From Spirochaetes bacterium GWB1_60_80 (GTDB lineage Bacteria; Spirochaetota; Spirochaetia; Treponematales; UBA12059): 64,000 nt of DNA. The position numbers and the translations under genes are program-made. Below, one piece after another: positions 8,241 through 18,092 of the stretch. Numbering within the stretch: position 1 is the first letter of the stretch; the number at the start of each line of letters is the position of its first letter. The stretch covers positions 50,591 through 114,590 of the forward strand of contig MIAR01000011.1 of assembly GCA_001829185.1 (NCBI GenBank). The letters are read 5' to 3'. Under the pieces are notes generated by a model. That model was not told the DNA's origin and did not search any database. It saw only the letters and a list, made by a program, of their open reading frames with translations.

Positions 8241-9791
8241 TTACTGTTCATCGCGGTTCAGGACGTCCTCGGCGGCGCGCAGGATGGCGCCGTCAGCCAC
8301 CAGGCTGCGGGCGGCCTCGATATCCTGGTACATCAGGCGGTCCTTGTCGACCATGGTGACGGCCGAGCGCAGCACGCGGTAGGCGGCTAGGGTGGCCGGC
8401 GACAGGCTGTCCGCCTCGCCCAACAGGTCGATGGCCTGGCAGGCGGCTAAGAGCTCGAGGGCCACCACGCTGCGGGCGTTGTCGATGATCTCGCGCGCCT
8501 TGCGGGCGGCGATGGTGCCCATCGAGACGTGGTCTTCCTGGTTGGCGCTGGACGGGATGGAATCGACGCTGGCCGGGTGGGCCAGCACCTTGTTCTCGGA
8601 GACCAGGGCGGCGGCCGTGTACTGGACGATCATGAAGCCGGAATTAAGGCCGCCGTCGCGCACCAAAAAAGCCGGCAGCCCGTTGGACAGGGCCGGGTTC
8701 ACCAGCCGCTCGATGCGGCGCTCCGAGACGCTGGCCAGCTCGGCGGCGGCTATGCCTAAGAAGTCCATGGCCAGAGCCACCGGCTGCCCGTGGAAATTGC
8801 CCCCGGAGATGATGTCGCCGCCGGACGGGTCGTCGGGGTTATCAAATATTAGCGGATTGTCGGTGACGGCGTTAACCTCGCGCGAGACCGCCCCGTAGAC
8901 ATAATCAATGGCGTCGCGGCTGGCGCCGTGGATCTGGGGTACGCAGCGCAGGGCATAGGCGTCTTGGACGCGTTCCTCGCCCTGCCGGGTGGTGGACAGC
9001 GAGCCGTCCAGCAGGGCGCGCAGGTTGGCGGCGCAGTCGATCTGGCCCGGTTGGCGGCGCACCTCGTGCAGGCGCGCGTCAAAGGCGTCGGTGATACCGT
9101 GCAGGGCCTGGATGGTCAGGCAGGCCGCCAGGTCGGCGGTGCGGGCCAGCTTCCAGGCGTCGAAGGCCGCCAGGCAGCCGATGGCCGTCATGCACTGGGT
9201 GCCGTTGATCAGCGACAGGCCTTCCTTGGCGGCCAGCTCCACCGGCTGGAGGCCGGCGCTGTCCAGAGCCTCGGCGGCTGGCAGGCGGCAGCCACGGAAA
9301 AAGACGTCGCCCATGCCGCATAAGGCGATGGCCATGTGCGACAGCGGCGCCAGGTCGCCGGAAGCGCCCAACGAGCCCTTTTCGGGGATGACCGGCACGA
9401 TGTCGGCGTTGAGCATGTCGATCAGGGCCTGGATGGTCTCCAGTCGGGCGCCGGAGTGACCGACCGCCAGGGCGTTGGCGCGCAGGAACATCATGCCGCG
9501 CACCACTTCCAGCGGCAGCGGCTGGCCGACGCCCACGGCGTGGCTCATGATCAGATTCTTCTGCAGGAGGGCGTTGCTGTCCTCGTTGATGACCACGTCG
9601 CAGAATTTGCCGAAGCCGGTGGTGATGCCGTAGCGCACCAGCGAGTTCTCGACGCAGCGGTCGACCACCTCGCGGGCGGCCAGGATGCGTTCGGCCGCGG
9701 TCTCGTCCAGCCGCGCCTCGGCGCCGTAGCGGGCCACCAGTACGACATCCTTGATAGTGGCTTCCAGGCCGTCGATCAGCACGATATCCAT
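8241..9791 (-). CDS. hutH: Histidine ammonia-lyase
   Basis: First step of histidine breakdown: removal of ammonia to give urocanate. The Ala-Ser-Gly triplet that cyclises to the MIO electrophile is present in GSLGASGDLAPLSHMA (about residues 140-155). Other family motifs include YGITTGFGKF near residue 56, NGTQCMT and SANQEDHVSMG. At 516 residues the length is normal. ATG at 9791 has GAAAGG eight bases upstream. It is first in the hutHU operon, and a sigma70-like promoter lies about 100 bp upstream. The imidazolonepropionase gene is elsewhere in the window, and no gene for the final formiminoglutamate step was seen. Confidence 0.97.
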   Translation of the reverse strand: MDIVLIDGLEATIKDVVLVARYGAEARLDETAAERILAAREVVDRCVENSLVRYGITTGFGKFCDVVINEDSNALLQKNLIMSHAVGVGQPLPLEVVRGMMFLRANALAVGHSGARLETIQALIDMLNADIVPVIPEKGSLGASGDLAPLSHMAIALCGMGDVFFRGCRLPAAEALDSAGLQPVELAAKEGLSLINGTQCMTAIGCLAAFDAWKLARTADLAACLTIQALHGITDAFDARLHEVRRQPGQIDCAANLRALLDGSLSTTRQGEERVQDAYALRCVPQIHGASRDAIDYVYGAVSREVNAVTDNPLIFDNPDDPSGGDIISGGNFHGQPVALAMDFLGIAAAELASVSERRIERLVNPALSNGLPAFLVRDGGLNSGFMIVQYTAAALVSENKVLAHPASVDSIPSSANQEDHVSMGTIAARKAREIIDNARSVVALELLAACQAIDLLGEADSLSPATLAAYRVLRSAVTMVDKDRLMYQDIEAARSLVADGAILRAAEDVLNRDEQ

Positions 9792-9892
9792 GGTCCATAC
9801 CTTTCAGGACCGGCCGGAAGCGGCCTAATCCGGGGTTGATTTCTCGTTCAGCGCGCCAGACCGCAGTGGCCGGCGCGACAGGCCAGATGGTA

Positions 9893-9921
9893 GCATAAAA
9901 GCGCCGCTAAAGCGAGTCCAA
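9893..9921 (-). promoter_or_regulatory. Candidate sigma70-type promoter of hutHU
   Basis: On the minus strand TTGGAC (9921-9916) and TTATGC (9898-9893) are separated by 17 bp, about 100 bp before the hutH start. The spacer contains a short palindrome (CGCTTTAGCGGCG). No regulator site is recognised. Confidence 0.45.
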
Positions 9922-10021
9922 AAAACTGAAGTGACGTTTCAACTATTGACCAGGTGACCAGGCAGGCAGGCAGCCTCGGGCTCAGCCAGCCCCTGGCCCA
10001 ACTGGCCGGCGCGATCCCGGC

Positions 10022-10669
10022 CTACAAGCCCAGAATCGAGAACACCGCCTGCCAGAAGGCGTCCTCGGCCAGCCGGTTTTCCAGGCGGGCCTTAATCAGC
10101 GACTTGAGCTGCGGATCGAAGCTGATCCAGTATTTATCCTGCCAGCGCGGCATCCAGTCCCACAGTTCCTTCTGGCGCGACGGCGGCATCAGGCCCAGCG
10201 AGTAGTCGGCAAAATCGCGCACCATCATCATGACCGCGTCCGGCGGCAGACCGGCGGTAACGTCGCCGCCGTCATAGTCCACCAGACCGGGTGGGCTTCC
10301 GTCCGCCGGCGCGCTGTTGGCACTGCCGGACTGCCCGAGTACCGCCGCCTCGGCTTGGCCGACGTAGTGGTCCAACAGGGCGGCTACTTCAAGGTCGCTG
10401 GCTTCCGGCGCCTGGCGGCGGATGATATCCTCCACGTACTTGCGCACCGTGCGGCGCAGGCTGTCCATGCTGCCTTCGATGCCCTGGTTGATGGAACCGG
10501 CCATGCGCTCGGCCATGGCCGCCGGGCTGAGGCCGCCCAGGCCCTCATAGCGGCCGGCGTCCTGGCGGCGACGCTCCAGAGCCTTAGCGACGACCTCCAG
10601 CTCGGCCACTGGGGCGCGGTTGAGGATGTAGTCGAGTACGGCCGGAAGATCGGCCGGCTTGACGGCCAT
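10022..10669 (-). CDS. Hypothetical protein (215 aa)
   Basis: ATG at 10669 is preferred over an adjacent TTG. The protein is soluble, mostly helical and charged (LEVVAKALERRRQDAGRYEGLGGLSP, IRRQAPEASDLEVAALLDHY), with a low-complexity Gly/Ser/Pro hinge near residue 120. A Trp-rich C-terminal part follows (KELWDWMPRWQDKYWIS). No signal peptide. It sits alone between DUF4256 and hutH on the same strand. No family recognised. Confidence 0.6.
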   Translation of the reverse strand: MAVKPADLPAVLDYILNRAPVAELEVVAKALERRRQDAGRYEGLGGLSPAAMAERMAGSINQGIEGSMDSLRRTVRKYVEDIIRRQAPEASDLEVAALLDHYVGQAEAAVLGQSGSANSAPADGSPPGLVDYDGGDVTAGLPPDAVMMMVRDFADYSLGLMPPSRQKELWDWMPRWQDKYWISFDPQLKSLIKARLENRLAEDAFWQAVFSILGL

Positions 10670-10758
10670 CAAAGGCCGGCCAGACGGGTTGAGTAACTCA
10701 TGCCAGCAGTCTACTACAGGCCGGGGGCTTGCTCAAGTTGCCGGCCTGGTCGGGCTGG

Positions 10759-11304
10759 TCAGACCCGAAGCGCGGCGCGGAAGCCTCGGGCGGCATAGTA
10801 CGACGGCGCGCCATTATGATAGACGAAGACCGTGTCGTAGCGGCGGTCGCCGAAGATAGCGCCGCCGAGTTTACGGATGGCAGCTGGCGTCTCCAGCCAA
10901 CTCGAGGTTTTTAAATCGAATTCGCCGAGTCGCTGCAGGTCGCGATACTGCTGTTCGGTTAAAAGCTCGACACCCATGGCGGTCGCCAGACTAAGGACAC
11001 TGTTCTCCGGACGCGCCTCCTTGCGTGATTCCAGCGCCGCGCGGTCATAGCACAGGCTGCGCCGTCCAGCCGGGCTCTCGGCCGCGCAATCGACAAACAG
11101 GTACTCGCCCGCGTCCGCATCATACGCGATGACATCGGGCTCGCCGCCGCTGGCTTCCATTTCGGCCAGCGAGCGCAGCTTGGCCGGGTTGGCCACCAAC
11201 TTGGCCTGCACGTCGGCCCACGCCAGACCCGGATGGCGTTTTTGATGCTTATCAAAGCGGCCTTTCAGGGTCTCCAGCAGTTCGTCAAATGGCTTTGCTT
11301 TCAT
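10759..11304 (-). CDS. DUF4256 family protein
   Basis: The 181-residue protein matches my recollection of DUF4256 along its whole length: SLAEMEASGGEPDVIAYD, DCAAESPAGRRSLCYDR, LLTEQQYRDLQ, FDLKTSSWLETPAAIRKLGGA and VFVYHNGAPSYYAARGFR. The function of this family is not established. Conserved His, Asn and Tyr near the C-terminus suggest an active site. ATG at 11304 has AAGGAGC ten bases upstream. It is a single gene whose 5' side borders the first R1/R2 repeat pair. Confidence 0.85.
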   Translation of the reverse strand: MKAKPFDELLETLKGRFDKHQKRHPGLAWADVQAKLVANPAKLRSLAEMEASGGEPDVIAYDADAGEYLFVDCAAESPAGRRSLCYDRAALESRKEARPENSVLSLATAMGVELLTEQQYRDLQRLGEFDLKTSSWLETPAAIRKLGGAIFGDRRYDTVFVYHNGAPSYYAARGFRAALRV

Positions 11305-11359
11305 GTGACTTGCTCCTTACAGCTCCATCCTGGCGAACCAGCTGGTCAGCCGATCCGCC

Positions 11360-11496
11360 TTAGCAGGGTGTTGAAAAACGCGGATGCGGCTTTTCAACAC
11401 TTCAAAAGCCGGTACAATTACGCAGCATAGCGCAAGCTATGCGAGGAATTGTTAAGGTTGTTGAGAAAGCAACCGGCTTTTTCAACAACCTGTTAG
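11360..11496 (+). mobile_element. R1 repeat element, copy A (MITE-like)
   Basis: About 137 bp, bounded by TTAG on both sides (11360-11363 and 11493-11496), which looks like a 4-bp target duplication. It folds into three hairpins: GTGTTGAAAA/TTTTCAACAC at the left, ACAATTACGCAGCATAGC/GCTATGCGAGGAATTGT in the middle, and GGTTGTTGAGAAAGC/GCTTTTTCAACAACC at the right. The two outer hairpins make the ends imperfect inverted repeats. No coding capacity. It directly abuts R2 copy A. The 11305-11877 gap holds this element, R2 and nothing else I can name. Confidence 0.85.
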
Positions 11497-11732
11497 GAGT
11501 CTGTCGGGCTTTGGAACGCGAAGAATGATTGTCAGGAAAAATTGAGAAACAAATCTGGAGAATCCAGAATCTCGGGAGATCTTTCACGCTTTTTGGCCGA
11601 GCTCAGCGCCTCACGGCGTAAAATCGGCTCGTCAATCGGGCCATACAGGAAGTATGACCCTCAATCCTCACCAATTTTCCACTCGTGGCTCGCTTTCGCT
11701 GGGCCAAAATCCAAAGCCCGACAGACTCCTAG
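11493..11732 (+). mobile_element. R2 repeat element, copy A (MITE-like)
   Basis: About 240 bp with near-perfect terminal inverted repeats (GAGTCTGTCGGGCTTTGGA and its complement), bounded by TTAG at 11493 and CTAG at 11729. The left TTAG is shared with R1 copy A. The interior has no ORF resembling a transposase. A second copy lies at 26415-26655 in the opposite orientation, roughly nine bases in ten identical by eye. Confidence 0.85.
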
Positions 11733-11877
11733 CTTTCAATATACTACCGCCAGGCGGGCACGGCCAGTCGGGGGACAGCCCCCGCTGGCTTGACAGCGGC
11801 CGGCCTAGGCCGCCACTATGCTAGATGCCGGCCGGTGCCACGCGAGCTGCCGCCGCATCCAAACCAGGCGGGACGAG

Positions 11878-13266
11878 ATGTCGCAATACATTATGGATTT
11901 ACAGGTTGTACTGAGCCTCGCCTACCTGACCAACGCCTTGCTGTCGGTGCTGCTGGCCGGTTCCGGGTTGAACTTCAAGGGCGCCTGGTGGTGGGTGCTA
12001 GCCCAGAGCCTAATGGCGCTGGGAACCCTAGGCGATGCCCTGGCGCCACTGCTGCCGCCCTGGTTGCCGCTGATCGTGGCCAACACGGCCTACGCGGCAG
12101 CCAGTATCTTCTACATTCATTCGGTCTGGGTCTTCCGATTTCAAAAACCGTTCCCGCCCTGGCTCTACCTGATAAGCTTGCTGCAACTGGCCAGTTTTAG
12201 CTTCGGCTTCTTCCAGCCCTACCAGGCGCGGGCGCTATTATTCTCGGCCTGGATGAGCCTTGGTCCCTTGGCCACGGCCGGTTTGCTGCTTTGGAAGGTG
12301 GAACGCCGCTTCTGGCTGGCTAACAGTCTGACCGCCCTGCCCTTCTTGATTCTCGGCCTGGCCTCGGCCAGCCGGCTGGCGCTGCTCGCTTCCCTGGCGC
12401 TGCAGGGTGAGGTGCTGGTGACCAGCACCCAAAATGTCTGGTACACCGCCGGCGCCATCCTGTTGTCCACCATCATGCTGTTCGGGTATTTCATGATGAG
12501 CTCCATCCAGACCGTCCAGGTGCTCAATGTCAAAGACGGCCAGATCGAAGCCCGCAACCGCAAGCTGGTGGAGGCGGCCAAGGCCAAGGATCTGTTCTTC
12601 GCCATCATCGCCCACGACATCCGCGGACCGATTGGCGGGGCGGCCCGCTACGTGCGCAAGCATCTGTTCGGTCATGCCTCCGGCCTGGAAGCCAAGTCGG
12701 CCGAGATGGACACCCTGGCCTCGTCGCTGGAACGCACCAACGAATACCTGGAGAAGCTGCTGTGGTGGTCGCGCACCCAACTGCAAGACTGGGTGCCGGC
12801 CAAACTGGAGATAGCGCTCGATCACTGCCTGGACCACGCCGTCAGCTTGCTTAAAACCCGCATCGAGTTGAAACACCTGAGCGTCGAGCTACCCGGGTCA
12901 CCTTGCTCCAAGGCTTGCGCCGACCCGGAATCGATTCAACTGATCCTGAACAACCTGCTGTCCAACGCGGTTAAATATAGCCCGCCCGGCCGGGTGGTGA
13001 CGGTGGCGGCCGACCGTGATGGCGCTTTCTGCCGCGTCCAGATCCGCGACCAGGGCATCGGTATGAGCCAGGAAACCCTCGGCCGCCTGTTCCGCATCGA
13101 GGAGAAGATCAGCGTCCTGGGCACCGCCGCCGAGACGGGCAACGGGCTAGGGCTGATCCTGGCCAAAAGCCTAGCCGAGCGCAACGGCTGCCGCATCGAA
13201 CTGGAAAGCGCGCTGGGGGTAGGAACCTGCGCCCGCTTGTGGTTGCCGCTGGCGGCTGATGCCTGA
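11878..13266 (+). CDS. Membrane sensor histidine kinase
   Basis: Orphan kinase of 462 residues from ATG 11878 (MSQYIMDLQ). A start at 11818 would add 20 polar residues and is less likely. The N-terminal half carries about seven hydrophobic segments with short loops, so the sensor is probably inside the membrane. The kinase core has the His box FFAIIAHDIRGPIGGAA and ATPase motifs NNLLSNAVKYSPPG, IRDQGIGMS and GNGLGLILAKSLAERNG. No receiver domain and no adjacent response-regulator gene. The cognate partner and the signal are unknown. Confidence 0.88.
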   Translation: MSQYIMDLQVVLSLAYLTNALLSVLLAGSGLNFKGAWWWVLAQSLMALGTLGDALAPLLPPWLPLIVANTAYAAASIFYIHSVWVFRFQKPFPPWLYLISLLQLASFSFGFFQPYQARALLFSAWMSLGPLATAGLLLWKVERRFWLANSLTALPFLILGLASASRLALLASLALQGEVLVTSTQNVWYTAGAILLSTIMLFGYFMMSSIQTVQVLNVKDGQIEARNRKLVEAAKAKDLFFAIIAHDIRGPIGGAARYVRKHLFGHASGLEAKSAEMDTLASSLERTNEYLEKLLWWSRTQLQDWVPAKLEIALDHCLDHAVSLLKTRIELKHLSVELPGSPCSKACADPESIQLILNNLLSNAVKYSPPGRVVTVAADRDGAFCRVQIRDQGIGMSQETLGRLFRIEEKISVLGTAAETGNGLGLILAKSLAERNGCRIELESALGVGTCARLWLPLAADA

Positions 13267-13372
13267 AAGCCGGCCGGCAAACCCACCTGGGCGTGCGTCG
13301 GCAACGCGCCCGCTGGAAAAAATCCGCGCTATGGTGTAGGCTTGCAGCATCCCTGTTGCCCGGGAGGCTTCC

Positions 13373-16300
13373 ATGCCCATCAAGCGCGATTATGGCCTGA
13401 AACTGAACCGCAACGATCCGGCCGAACGCAGCCGCCTCATTTCCTACATCAACCTAAAGTTGGCCGGTATGGGCCTCCCGGTCTATTCCCAGGAGGGCAC
13501 CGCCTTCCTGGACATCGCCCAGGAGCTGATTACCAACTACCGCGAGAAGACCCGTCTGCTGGCCGATTACCTGCCGCCGGCCGACGCCCGCATCCAGGCC
13601 TTCCTGGACGGCTATTGCTCCGACCTGGCCGAGGCTGACCGGGCCAAGCTGCCGTCGCACAGCCTGGTCCTGGACCGCTACGGCATGGCCCGCGAGCTGT
13701 CGCTGCCGCCCGACGCCCAGGAATACGTCTCGCCCACCCTGTCGTCGTACCGCGTCCGCAACGGCGTGCTACACAATCCGGCCAACGACCGCCGCACCAC
13801 CGAGGGCGTCTTCCACGTCGCCGAGGGCGGGCTGCCGGTGCCGCCGGACAAGAAGGCGGTGCCCAAGCTGGCCTTCGCCCGCCTGCTCAAGGCGGCTTTC
13901 CAGCCGCCGGAAGACATGCTAGTGCTACCCTTCACCGCCCATGAGGCCGAAAGCGCCTGCACCTTCCTGTCGCTACTGCTGCGGCCGCTGGTCCGACCCG
14001 AGGTGCCCGGCCTGGCCCGCGAGCTGGCCATGGAGCTGCGCTTCTTCGCGCCGGCCTCGCTGGCCGCCAACCTGGATTTCGTGGAGAGCATCTTCGGCAA
14101 TTCCGGCGACCCCTACATCGCCGAGAACGATGCCGCCCTGGATCCGCTGTACTGGACCGGGCATACCGGCTGCATCGTCCTGGCTACCCACCTCATCAAC
14201 CTAACCAAAAAAGACCTGGGGCTGCCCAACATCAAGGACGCCACCGAGCGCCAGAAGCTGGACGGCATGTGCTGGAAAGCGGCGACCGAAAAGTACAACG
14301 ACGGCAAGCCCTTTAAAATCTGCGCCCGCGACGAGCGCGGCGTCATCGTCACCGTCATCGCCGACAACTACTTCGGCTACTCCAAGAAAGAGGTCAAGAC
14401 CCAGATATCCTACTCGTCCAACCTACTGGGCCTAGCCGAGGAGGAACACGCCGGCGGCGCCCTGGTCATGCCGAGCTTTAACCTGGGCACCCGCTTCATC
14501 CCGGACACCAACCTGCGCTCGCGCGGGCAGACCTTCGACCACGTCATCCGCCTCTTGGGCAACCGCATCAGCCTGCAGCCGGAGGGCTACGCCATCGACT
14601 GTACCTTCGACAAGGTTATCTACTTGCCGGAGGACGCGGTGCTGTCGCTGGTCGACCAGGCGGCCACCTGGAGGCATGAAGGACAACAGCAGTCGCTGCG
14701 CATCCTGCCGGACGAGGTCTACATCCATCCCACCGGCTTCCGCATCGTGCTGTCGCAGCACCCGCAAAGCGGCTCGTGGCGGCTGGTGGGCACTTCGGCC
14801 GACGGCATCCTCTGCCATAAACCCTGCACGGTGTCCGGCGGCGGCAAGTCCGAGATATCCAAATCGATCACCGACGCCATCACCACCAGCCCGCTGGTCA
14901 CCGGCGACTTCAACGCCGACATGGCCCAGGTCAAGGCCGTCATCGAGCACCGCTACGGCGGCCGCTTCCAGAATCAGGCCGAGAACCACGGTGAGGCCAG
15001 CCGCTCCATCCTGAGCTCCAACCGCTCGCTGGGAAGCGTTATTAAATTATTATCACCTTCACCACTCAATACCGGCGAGTTCAACGCCTGGCTGAGTTCA
15101 ATCCCGGAGCGGGTCAAGGCGCTGGTCTTCCTGGTCAAGCGCTTCTACCGGCCGGAATGGGGCGACGACTGGCAGAGCCATTTCGACACCGACGTGGTCA
15201 ACGGCAGCCAGGGCAACGTCATCAAGTACGAGGGCCGGCCCATCCAGGCCTCCTACCTGCGCGTCGGCTTCACGCCCGAGGGAGCCAGATCGATCCACAA
15301 GCTACGCCAGGATTACATGCCGGCCGCCAAGATCCAGTGGGAGGACGACATTACGGCCAGCGTGGTAGTGCCCACCGCCCGCCTGACCGGCTTGCCCGAA
15401 GGAACGCACGGCCCCGGCATTAAGTTCGCCCGCAACTGCGAGGCGCGCTTCTTCCAGCGCCCCGACGACGCCATCCACCGCGGCTACGACAAGCAGGCCG
15501 AGGCCGACATGTCGCGCCTGGACAACTTCATCTCCAACTTCGAGCCGCTGTCGCGCAGCCGGGCCGGCCAGATGCTGGAGCGCACCGTCGAGCTGACCGA
15601 GTACACCCGGCCGATGCAGCAAATGATAATCGAGGCCGAGCGGGACAGCCACTTCCGCTGGTTCGTAGCCTCCAGCCACCCGCGCATGGTCGACGGCAAG
15701 CCGTCCAAGAACCCGCGCTACCTGCAGCTGGACCGCAACTACCAACTGCCCATGGACCGCTACCTGGCCGACGTCGGCGCCCGCCTCTACCGCATGATCC
15801 CAGCCGACCAGCCCATCCACCACCCGGTGGTGGCCCTACTGCCCGGCCGGCGCAACAATCCGCCGGACCGCGAAGCCGGCATCCGGCCGCTGGCGGTCTA
15901 CAACCCGATCCACTTCCAGGAATTGCCCGAGCTGTTCATGGATTTCATCTGCTCGCTGACCGGCAAGAGCCCGTCCACCACCGGCGCCGGCTCGGAGGGA
16001 GCCCTTACCAAGGGACCGTTCAACGCCTTGGTGCCAACCACCGACCTCAACAACGCCCTCCTGGGCTACATCCTGTGCGGTTACGACGGCTTCACCAGCG
16101 CCGCCGGCTACATCGGCCACAAATACAAAGTGGACCACGACGTCTCGCTCTTGATGCCCGAGTTGTGGGCGCGTATGACGCCGGAGGAGCGCAGCGCCCG
16201 CTTCCTGATCGACAACGGCTACCTGGAGAAGGTCGAAGACTTCGAGTACCAGGGTACAACCATCCCGGCCAGCCGCCTGGGTTACCGCGTCACGCCGCTG

Positions 16301-16828
16301 TTTGCCGCCCACATGCTGGGCCGCCTATTCGACGCGCCGTCCTCGGTCTTCCCGAACGAGGTGCTCAAGCCGGAGCTGCAGAGCCTGGAAAACTTCGCCG
16401 ACGGCATCCTGAACATCGCCGAGGCTCAGCGCAAGGCGGCTAGCCAGTATCTGGCGGACGGCTCGGTCAACGCCGCCATCCCGCCGCTCAAGGCTATCCT
16501 GCACATCATGGCCAAGGGCGATTACGAAGGCAAGACGCTGGACGACCCGGCGGTTCGCCAGCTCTTCGAGCTGGACTACGTGCTACGCTCGCCTTGGTAC
16601 ATCAGCCGCCTGGCTAGCTACGCCATCAGCGAGAAGCAGCGCCTGGAGCGCGGCAAGATGCACATGGAGCAATTCCTGGCCAACGCCAGCCATTACGCCG
16701 ACCGCGAGCTGCAGCCCATCCGGCGCAACCTGCAGCAGGTCGAGGAATTGCTGTCCGAAGTCAATCGCCCGGACTACGCCGACAGCCTGATCGGCACCAT
16801 CGGGAAGGACCCCTTGTTCCATGCTTGA
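13373..16828 (+). CDS. Probable PPi-dependent phosphoenolpyruvate carboxykinase
   Basis: At 1151 residues, soluble, with no signal peptide. Length and motifs fit the diphosphate-type PEP carboxykinase family known from Propionibacterium, Actinomyces and Entamoeba, which interconverts oxaloacetate plus PPi with PEP, CO2 and phosphate. Notable stretches: [37 protein letters not shown], a phosphate-loop-like [10 protein letters not shown] near residue 490, [15 protein letters not shown] near 823 and [16 protein letters not shown] near 868. The assignment rests on remembered family features, not on a search. ATG 13373 has GGGAGG upstream. The stop overlaps the hutI start (ATGCTTGA), so the two are translationally coupled. 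This could link amino-acid carbon entering as 2-oxoglutarate to PEP. Confidence 0.68.
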   Translation: MPIKRDYGLKLNRNDPAERSRLISYINLKLAGMGLPVYSQEGTAFLDIAQELITNYREKTRLLADYLPPADARIQAFLDGYCSDLAEADRAKLPSHSLVLDRYGMARELSLPPDAQEYVSPTLSSYRVRNGVLHNPANDRRTTEGVFHVAEGGLPVPPDKKAVPKLAFARLLKAAFQPPEDMLVLPFTAHEAESACTFLSLLLRPLVRPEVPGLARELAMELRFFAPASLAANLDFVESIFGNSGDPYIAENDAALDPLYWTGHTGCIVLATHLINLTKKDLGLPNIKDATERQKLDGMCWKAATEKYNDGKPFKICARDERGVIVTVIADNYFGYSKKEVKTQISYSSNLLGLAEEEHAGGALVMPSFNLGTRFIPDTNLRSRGQTFDHVIRLLGNRISLQPEGYAIDCTFDKVIYLPEDAVLSLVDQAATWRHEGQQQSLRILPDEVYIHPTGFRIVLSQHPQSGSWRLVGTSADGILCHKPCTVSGGGKSEISKSITDAITTSPLVTGDFNADMAQVKAVIEHRYGGRFQNQAENHGEASRSILSSNRSLGSVIKLLSPSPLNTGEFNAWLSSIPERVKALVFLVKRFYRPEWGDDWQSHFDTDVVNGSQGNVIKYEGRPIQASYLRVGFTPEGARSIHKLRQDYMPAAKIQWEDDITASVVVPTARLTGLPEGTHGPGIKFARNCEARFFQRPDDAIHRGYDKQAEADMSRLDNFISNFEPLSRSRAGQMLERTVELTEYTRPMQQMIIEAERDSHFRWFVASSHPRMVDGKPSKNPRYLQLDRNYQLPMDRYLADVGARLYRMIPADQPIHHPVVALLPGRRNNPPDREAGIRPLAVYNPIHFQELPELFMDFICSLTGKSPSTTGAGSEGALTKGPFNALVPTTDLNNALLGYILCGYDGFTSAAGYIGHKYKVDHDVSLLMPELWARMTPEERSARFLIDNGYLEKVEDFEYQGTTIPASRLGYRVTPLFAAHMLGRLFDAPSSVFPNEVLKPELQSLENFADGILNIAEAQRKAASQYLADGSVNAAIPPLKAILHIMAKGDYEGKTLDDPAVRQLFELDYVLRSPWYISRLASYAISEKQRLERGKMHMEQFLANASHYADRELQPIRRNLQQVEELLSEVNRPDYADSLIGTIGKDPLFHA

Positions 16829-18092
16829 CCAAACCCGCCCCCTCAAGGCTACCCTGCTGGTGACCAACATCGGCGAGCTGGCCACCCCCAACGGGCAAGA
16901 TGCCCGCTTCGGAGAGGCCAGCCAGCAACTGAGTATCATCCCCAACGCCGTCATCGCCGTCGATATCGAGCGCATCGTCTGGGCGGGACCGGCCGAGCAG
17001 CTGCCGCCGCTGGAAGGCCCGGCGCTGGAAGTAGTCGACGCCCGCGGCCAGGCCGTCATCCCCGGCTTCGTCGACTCGCACACCCACTTCGTCTTCGGCG
17101 GCTGGCGGGCCGACGAATTCCTGTGGCGCGCCATGGGCGTGCCGTACATGGAGATCCACGAACGCGGCGGCGGCATCGCCAACTCGGTGCGCGCCACCCG
17201 CGCAGCCGGCCGCGATGGCCTGCTGCCGGTCGGATTGAAGCGCCTCAACCGGATGCTGGAACTGGGCGTTACCACCGTCGAGGGCAAGTCCGGCTACGGG
17301 CTAGACTTGGAGACCGAACTCCTGCAGCTAGAGGTCATGAAACAGCTGGACGGGTTGCAGCCGGTGGACATCGTCGCCACCTTCATGGGCGCGCACTCCA
17401 TCCCGGTCGAATACCAGGGACGGCCGGCCGCCTATATCGACTGGCTGATAGCCGTGGTGCTGCCGGCCGTCAAGAAGCAGGGCATCGCCGAATTCTGCGA
17501 CATCTTCTGCGAGAAGGGCGTCTTCGAGCTGGCCGACAGCCGCCGCTACCTTCTTGCGGCCCGCGAGCTGGGCTTCGAGCTCAAGCTGCACGCCGACGAG
17601 ATCGTCCGTCTCGGTGGCGCCGGCCTGGCCGCCGAACTGAAGGCCGCCAGCGCCGACCACCTGCTCAAGGCCGACCCGCTGGATCTGGCCGCCATGGCCG
17701 AGGCCGGCACGGTGGCCACCTGCCTGCCGCTGACGGCCTTCGTGCTGCGCGAGCCCTACGCCGACGCCCGGGCGATGCTCGACGCCGGCTGCGCGGTGGC
17801 CCTGGCCAGCGACTTTAACCCCGGCTCGTGCTACAGCCAGTCCATTCCGTTGGCCATCGCCCTGGCCGTGCTCTACATGCACATGTCCAGTGAAGAAGTC
17901 CTCACCGCCCTGACCCTGAACGGCGCGGCCGCCCTCAAGCTGGCCCACGACCGGGGCAGCCTGGAGGTGGGCAAGCTGGCCGACATCCTGATCCTGGACG
18001 CGCCGTCGTACAAGCACCTGGCTTACCACTCGGGCATGAACCTGGTGGAAACGGTCATCAAGCGCGGTAAAGTGGTCAGCCGGCTGGACTGA
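16821..18092 (+). CDS. hutI: Imidazolonepropionase
   Basis: Third step of histidine breakdown: hydrolysis of imidazolonepropionate to N-formiminoglutamate by a metal-dependent amidohydrolase. Metal-binding DSHTHFVFGG (about residue 84), substrate-loop EGKSGYGLDLETELLQLE, HADEIVRLGGAGLA and SDFNPGSCYSQS (about 328) are all present. The length of 423 is normal. The start overlaps the stop of the PEP carboxykinase-like gene by 8 bp. The 3' end overlaps convergent uxuA by 17 bp. It is separated from hutHU by about 7 kb and is on the other strand. Confidence 0.95.
   Translation: MLDQTRPLKATLLVTNIGELATPNGQDARFGEASQQLSIIPNAVIAVDIERIVWAGPAEQLPPLEGPALEVVDARGQAVIPGFVDSHTHFVFGGWRADEFLWRAMGVPYMEIHERGGGIANSVRATRAAGRDGLLPVGLKRLNRMLELGVTTVEGKSGYGLDLETELLQLEVMKQLDGLQPVDIVATFMGAHSIPVEYQGRPAAYIDWLIAVVLPAVKKQGIAEFCDIFCEKGVFELADSRRYLLAARELGFELKLHADEIVRLGGAGLAAELKAASADHLLKADPLDLAAMAEAGTVATCLPLTAFVLREPYADARAMLDAGCAVALASDFNPGSCYSQSIPLAIALAVLYMHMSSEEVLTALTLNGAAALKLAHDRGSLEVGKLADILILDAPSYKHLAYHSGMNLVETVIKRGKVVSRLD

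Noticed and set aside
11493..11732. Transposase remnant inside R2
   Set aside because: The short frames in R2 show no DDE-type motif and differ between the two copies.
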